Positions 60,074-64,000 of a DNA stretch of 64,000 nt are shown here, one piece after another. Below the pieces are notes generated by a model that saw only the letters and a list, made by a program, of their open reading frames with translations, ran no database searches and was not told where the DNA came from. Each line of letters starts with the position of its first letter. Position 1 is the stretch's first letter. Source of the stretch: Bacteroidota bacterium (lineage in GTDB: Bacteria > Bacteroidota > Bacteroidia > Sphingobacteriales > Sphingobacteriaceae); assembly GCA_026224775.1 (NCBI GenBank), contig JAMFRP010000058.1, forward strand, positions 60,459 to 124,458, read 5' to 3'. Both the position numbers and the translations under genes were made by a program.

Positions 60074-60361
60074 AAGTACAATTAATCATTGAAATTAAAA
60101 TTTGACATGATCGTTTGACTTGAATTTACTGATTTGATAATCATCAGTATAGATAAAAACACTTTTGTAAATTAGCTGTAGAAAAGAATCAATATAAGGA
60201 AAGATGCCGACGGCAGCAGTAAAAACATTACACTACCAGATATCCGCCAGTTGCAGCAGAAATGGGATAGCATAATTTATATCAGACCAGCTTTATTAAC
60301 GTTGCCTATGATAGCCTTAATAATAGCATACCTGAATTTCCGATGATCAATATATTGACAG
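60074..60361. other. Gap upstream of the siderophore receptor, with a 48-codon frame
   Basis: No gene is firmly supported. A plus-strand stretch at 60203-60346 is open for 47 codons before TGA, with no clear start and phrases such as 'LPDIRQLQQKWDS' that look protein-like. It could be a gene fragment or chance. Confidence 0.25.
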
Positions 60362-61759
60362 TTATAATAATATCGTGACAAACGAATCAGCCGGTAAAGC
60401 AGCTGTAACATATTTATTACCGATTTTAAAGGTTATAGATTTGGTTGATGTTGCTTCATTTTGCATTACGATGACTACGCTATTATCCGGATTTTTGAAG
60501 GCTAACAGATTGCCTGTAACTTTAAGCATTTTAGCACCCGATTGTACAAAATGGCTCAAATGTTTCAGTAAATAATATTCGTGATTGTACTGGTAAGTAT
60601 GGTTTACAGTATCAACCGTTACCAGCGAGTTCTGCCGCCAGCCCCAACGACTTAGTCCATCTTTCGAAAGACTAAGGTTCCAGTACATATAAGCACGCAC
60701 TCCATTGCCGAAGTAATGTTTCATCAAGTCCCAGGTGTATTTGCAATAGGCCCAGTCGTTTTTGCCATCCCCACATTCCTGCTCGCTTTGGTACAGGGTA
60801 AGGTTAGGGTATTGCTGGTGGATAGTACCGATAGCGCCTTTGCCCGCCCATTGAAAACCGATGCCTTTCACATAATCCTTGCTCAATGGCAATGTTAAAA
60901 TCGTATCCGCCAGTTTAGCGTTGGCGCGCTCCATCGTGCCGAAGAACACCTTCACGTTTTGTTTTTCCATCTGCGGACCAAGATAGCTGATGAACCGTGC
61001 CAGGCCGGCGGCGGTCCAGGTACAGCTGGGAAACACCTGTGCCGAGTTAAACTCATTTTGCGGCATCACCATACCAATATTGATACCTTCCCTCCGGTAA
61101 GCATCAATAAACAGCCCAAAATATTTGGCATAAGCCTTAAAATAGGCATCCTCCTGAATAAACATATTGGCACCCTCTTGCCCAACCTGGTCTGATTTTA
61201 AACTGTTGGTTTGTGTTGAACCTGTTGGGTACATAGCCGCGGCATAATGATGGTTAATCTTCATCCATTGCGGCGGGCTCCAGGGCGAAGCCCATAATTG
61301 CAGAGTCGGGTTATATTTCTGTGCCGATTTTATAAAAGGAATCAGCGTTTGTTTATCATTGTCGATAGAAAAGTGCTGCATATCAAAATCGCCATCGGTT
61401 TCATCATAAGAATACCAATCTCGCGCAAAATCATTGGCACCTACCGGCATGCGGCAGATATTAAAATTGGCACCTTCGCCGGGCTTAAACAGTTCTTTAA
61501 ATATATCAGCGCGGTCGGTGGGTTTTAGCGTTTGTAATGATGTCCAACCCAACTCATTAAAACAGGCACCAAAACCATCAATGGATTGCAGGGTTTCATC
61601 AGGATTGATAGCTATAGATGCTGTGCCAGTTTTACTTATGCTGATATTGGACGATTTCGTCCAATTGTCTTTTTCGGTTGTAGTTACTAGTTGAGGCTTT
61701 ACCTGGGCATGGGAAGATAGACAAACAATGCCTGTTATGAATGATAGAATATAGCGCAT
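60362..61759 (-). CDS. Glycoside hydrolase family 30 enzyme (exported)
   Basis: I choose the ATG at 61759 (465 aa) because it opens the signal peptide 'MRYILSFITGIVCLSSHA'; a longer frame would run up to the GH97 stop. A (beta/alpha)8 domain shows the GH30 signatures 'QSIDGFGACFNELGW', 'LWASPWSPPQWMK', acid/base Glu236 in 'MVMPQNEFNSA' and nucleophile Glu326 in 'LYQSEQECGDG'. The C-terminal side beta-domain ends 'VTAALPADSFVTILL'. GH30 members act on beta-glucans, glucosylceramide, beta-1,6-glucan or xylan. Subfamily 1 or 3 seems likely but is not certain. It lies 69 bp after the GH97 gene in one operon. Confidence 0.92.
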   Translation of the reverse strand: MRYILSFITGIVCLSSHAQVKPQLVTTTEKDNWTKSSNISISKTGTASIAINPDETLQSIDGFGACFNELGWTSLQTLKPTDRADIFKELFKPGEGANFNICRMPVGANDFARDWYSYDETDGDFDMQHFSIDNDKQTLIPFIKSAQKYNPTLQLWASPWSPPQWMKINHHYAAAMYPTGSTQTNSLKSDQVGQEGANMFIQEDAYFKAYAKYFGLFIDAYRREGINIGMVMPQNEFNSAQVFPSCTWTAAGLARFISYLGPQMEKQNVKVFFGTMERANAKLADTILTLPLSKDYVKGIGFQWAGKGAIGTIHQQYPNLTLYQSEQECGDGKNDWAYCKYTWDLMKHYFGNGVRAYMYWNLSLSKDGLSRWGWRQNSLVTVDTVNHTYQYNHEYYLLKHLSHFVQSGAKMLKVTGNLLAFKNPDNSVVIVMQNEATSTKSITFKIGNKYVTAALPADSFVTILL

Positions 61760-61828
61760 AAGTTCGTATTGATTGACAAAGTAAAAGACCTTTTTCGAAT
61801 GATCGGGTCCTTTAATGGCAAACCCCAT

Positions 61829-63760
61829 TTATTTAATAAACTGAATAATAAAGCCTCCTTTAGGAGCTAACACGTACGACCAGGCGGAACTGATAGCATA
61901 CGTTTTCACGTTGAATTCCATTAATTGATCCTGACCCTCTGATATTAATCTGAATTTAGAAAATCCCTTACCCCATTTTTTAAGATCCAGTTTAACAGGT
62001 AGTTTGTTGCTGGTACCATTTATACCCACAATATAATGAAGTTTATCTTTTTGTCTGGAGAGTACTATTGATTTACCTGGTTCGGCTATAATACATTCTG
62101 TTTTATCCCATGTGGCAGGCATATCTTTAAACAAATTCTTAACCTCAATAGGTAATGAATCAAAGACCTCTTTTGAATCTGCAAAATGAATAATCCCCGA
62201 TGTAAGGATCATGGCTGTAGCAAGCTCATGAGCTGCTGTGTTTAAACGCGGAAACCGCCTCATAGTTAATGCAAAGGGTGTATAATCAACAGGGCCTGCC
62301 ACATTTCTTGTAAAAGGCACAACCGTGTTTTGTTCTGCAGCTTTTTCAGGAAATCTCGGCTCATAAAAATAGCTCTCTGATCCTAATACGGCTTCGGCTG
62401 TTATATAATTTGGCCAGGTCCTCTGCCAGCCCCTAGGGACGGTAGTGCCGTGAAGGTCTATCAATAAGTGCTCCTTAGCCGCATCTTCAAAAACAGATTG
62501 TATGGCTGCCATTACCTCCTGCCTATCTGAGCACCAAAAATCTATCTTAACCCCTTTAACCCCCATCTCTGCCAGCTGCCGGAACCTTTGCTTCCTTTTT
62601 TCAGGATCATAATACTCTGATGAATATCCCCAAACCAATGGTTTAATCCCTTTAGATAAAGCATAGTCAATAATCTTTCCTTCTTTGTTAGCTTTTTCCC
62701 ACCCGGCGTCAAAGAGCGTATATTTAAAACCAAGGGAGGCTGAAAGATCTGTAAATTCATTATAAATTTCTGGCGAATGATCATCCGGATGGGACCACCA
62801 TGACCATGCAGCTTTACCCGGCTGTATCCAGGAAGCATCTTTAATTTTTGAAGCAGGCGCCAGATCGGTGATCAAAGTTGACAGCAATATATCTCCGGCC
62901 TGATCCCCTATAATAATAGTCCTCCATGGCATAACCCATGGAAGGCTTGACTCAGGATAAACATGTTCTTTATTGGCTAAAGGAAGGGTATACTTCTCGT
63001 CTTTTTCTGCAAATGCAACCCGATATATTCCGCCTTTAGAATCTGGCTGTAAATGACAGCCAGGGTAGGAACCATCCGTTCCCGACTCTGAGATTAACAC
63101 CCAGCTTTTGTTGTCATTTACGTTGAAAAGAGCAGGCATACACCAACCGACAGCAGGATTGCGTGGGTTAACGATAGGGTCGCCTGAATTAACATTCAGG
63201 TAAAAATCTTCATACCCTGGGGTATATGGGCCCGCCTTATCGTACGGTTCCATCCAGCCCTTTGAATTTTGTGCTATATGAAAACCTGTAATTTCATCTT
63301 TTATTAACCGCATTTGTTTGCCCCCATCCTGAAAACGGTAACGAAAAGCCACACCTTCTTTTCCGGCAATCAGGTCCATTATCATAAGGGCCCCTTGTCC
63401 ATTTCTAAAAGTTATGCTCCTGCTTTGAAAAACATGGTCTACACTTTTATTATTTCCTACCTTTAACTCATATTGTTCTCTTTTCTTTTGAACTGGTGAA
63501 GTTTCAACAACTGATAGCCCGGATGTAAAATCCTGATCATCGCAACTCAGACCAAGAGGAGAGTTGGCAATTATTATTTCATTTCTCCGGGTTACATTAT
63601 AAGATAATCTTCCATCTCCGGTTAGCGACAAGGTAATTTTATTCAGGCGATCTTCAGACTGTACAAAGAGCACTTTTGTTTGGGCAAGACAGTTCGCAGT
63701 TAAGAAAAATACTTCAAGCGCTATTAAGCTTAAAGAGCAATAAATAAATCGGTTTTTCAT
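61829..63760 (-). CDS. Glycoside hydrolase family 97 enzyme, retaining type
   Basis: A 643-aa exported enzyme (signal peptide about 1-26). The N-terminal beta-super-sandwich ('LTGDGRLSYNVTRRNEII') is followed by a (beta/alpha)8 barrel with 'TLFDAGWEKANKEGKI', 'KGVKIDFWCSDRQEVM', 'LIDLHGTTVPRGWQRTWP' and 'ITAEAVLGSE', and a C-terminal beta-domain. GH97 includes inverting alpha-glucosidases (SusB) and retaining alpha-galactosidases (BT1871). Asp407 stands on the barrel strand where the retaining enzymes have their nucleophile, and Glu456 is the likely acid/base, so retention is predicted. It is co-transcribed with GH30 and an upstream gene cut by the window end. Confidence 0.92.
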   Translation of the reverse strand: MKNRFIYCSLSLIALEVFFLTANCLAQTKVLFVQSEDRLNKITLSLTGDGRLSYNVTRRNEIIIANSPLGLSCDDQDFTSGLSVVETSPVQKKREQYELKVGNNKSVDHVFQSRSITFRNGQGALMIMDLIAGKEGVAFRYRFQDGGKQMRLIKDEITGFHIAQNSKGWMEPYDKAGPYTPGYEDFYLNVNSGDPIVNPRNPAVGWCMPALFNVNDNKSWVLISESGTDGSYPGCHLQPDSKGGIYRVAFAEKDEKYTLPLANKEHVYPESSLPWVMPWRTIIIGDQAGDILLSTLITDLAPASKIKDASWIQPGKAAWSWWSHPDDHSPEIYNEFTDLSASLGFKYTLFDAGWEKANKEGKIIDYALSKGIKPLVWGYSSEYYDPEKRKQRFRQLAEMGVKGVKIDFWCSDRQEVMAAIQSVFEDAAKEHLLIDLHGTTVPRGWQRTWPNYITAEAVLGSESYFYEPRFPEKAAEQNTVVPFTRNVAGPVDYTPFALTMRRFPRLNTAAHELATAMILTSGIIHFADSKEVFDSLPIEVKNLFKDMPATWDKTECIIAEPGKSIVLSRQKDKLHYIVGINGTSNKLPVKLDLKKWGKGFSKFRLISEGQDQLMEFNVKTYAISSAWSYVLAPKGGFIIQFIK

Positions 63761-63865
63761 ATATTGATTGTGAAATGAGAATATTATTCAGTATAGATTT
63801 GATTATAAATGATTTGCAATTTTTTAACCTTTGGTCCTAATTACACTATTTTACACTTTTTGTTA

Positions 63866-64000
63866 TTAATTTCTTACCGCCTCAATTTTAAGCACCACAC
63901 TGGTTCTGTCTGAATTAACAACAGGATTAAACCCAACCTTGCTTAGAAAATCACCGGAATAAATATTTGTACTGTTTATTACAGATGTAGATGTAGGATA
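63866..64000 (-). CDS. C-terminal end of an unidentified protein (runs off window)
   Basis: The last 44 codons and a TAA at 63866-63868 are visible, ending 'SDRTSVVLKIEAVRN'. Before it reads 'YPTSTSVINSTNIYSGDF'. It lies 105 bp upstream of the GH97 gene on the same strand and has the composition of a beta-sandwich surface lipoprotein (SusE/DUF-type) of a glycan-use locus, but too little is present to name a family. Confidence 0.55.
   Translation of the reverse strand, partial: YPTSTSVINSTNIYSGDFLSKVGFNPVVNSDRTSVVLKIEAVRN

Noticed and set aside
60203..60346. 48-codon open stretch that looks like a gene fragment
   Set aside because: Short, no good start codon and no recognised family; kept only as a note in the intergenic entry.
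1..64000. CRISPR arrays, insertion sequences, integrases and prophage genes
   Set aside because: No regularly spaced repeats and no transposase, integrase or phage structural motifs were seen on either strand.

Overview
The window reads as Bacteroidota chromosome, most likely a soil or plant-associated member of the Sphingobacteriaceae (Mucilaginibacter/Pedobacter type). The grounds are three SusC/SusD pairs, each with its own ECF sigma factor and FecR anti-sigma factor, further TonB-dependent receptors with carboxypeptidase-like N-terminal domains, GH97 and GH30 hydrolases, a LytS/LytTR two-component pair, weak Shine-Dalgarno sequences and TAnnTTTG-type promoter elements. No rRNA, intact tRNA, CRISPR array, insertion sequence or integrase was found. 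The genus is inferred, not proven.

Layout. 1-3210: a cut-off TonB receptor divergent from a LytS-type kinase/LytTR regulator operon; the gap holds two mirror-image pairs of direct repeats with a 21-bp period. 3285-6732: a secreted SGNH esterase, a decayed small gene and a PIF1/RecD-like helicase with an HRDC-like tail. 6901-12518: an operon of TonB receptor, beta-helix lipoprotein and MINPP/phytase-like histidine phosphatase. 12952-20982: eight co-directional genes, mostly redox enzymes (FAD-SLDH-like small subunit, GMC oxidoreductase, VioB/RebD-type ferritin-like protein, ABM protein, unknown beta-barrel-like protein, tandem Dabb-like protein, berberine-bridge-type FAD oxidase, DUF985 cupin). 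I see no named pathway for this set; it is the best candidate here for an undescribed system.

21094-29732 and 45126-55983 share one gene order: sigma factor, FecR, SusC, SusD, TlpA-like thioredoxin, M16 peptidase. In the first the peptidase is reduced to a C-terminal fragment. I infer import and breakdown of peptides or small disulfide-containing proteins. Between them lie a four-gene operon with a RuBisCO-like protein, DUF1537 kinase, Asp/Glu-racemase-like enzyme and BASS transporter (30285-34910, branched sugar-acid catabolism by analogy with isoapionate pathways), and a third sigma/FecR/SusCD module that carries a type I phosphodiesterase and a metallophosphoesterase (35508-44640, probable phosphate-ester scavenging).

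56385-60001 is a siderophore-receptor/PepSY iron-uptake pair with a palindromic iron-box-like site at its promoter. 60362-64000 is the end of a glycan-use locus with GH30 and GH97 enzymes and the tail of another gene running off the window. Overall this is accessory nutrient-acquisition DNA with phosphate, iron, peptide, sugar-acid and glycan modules side by side.
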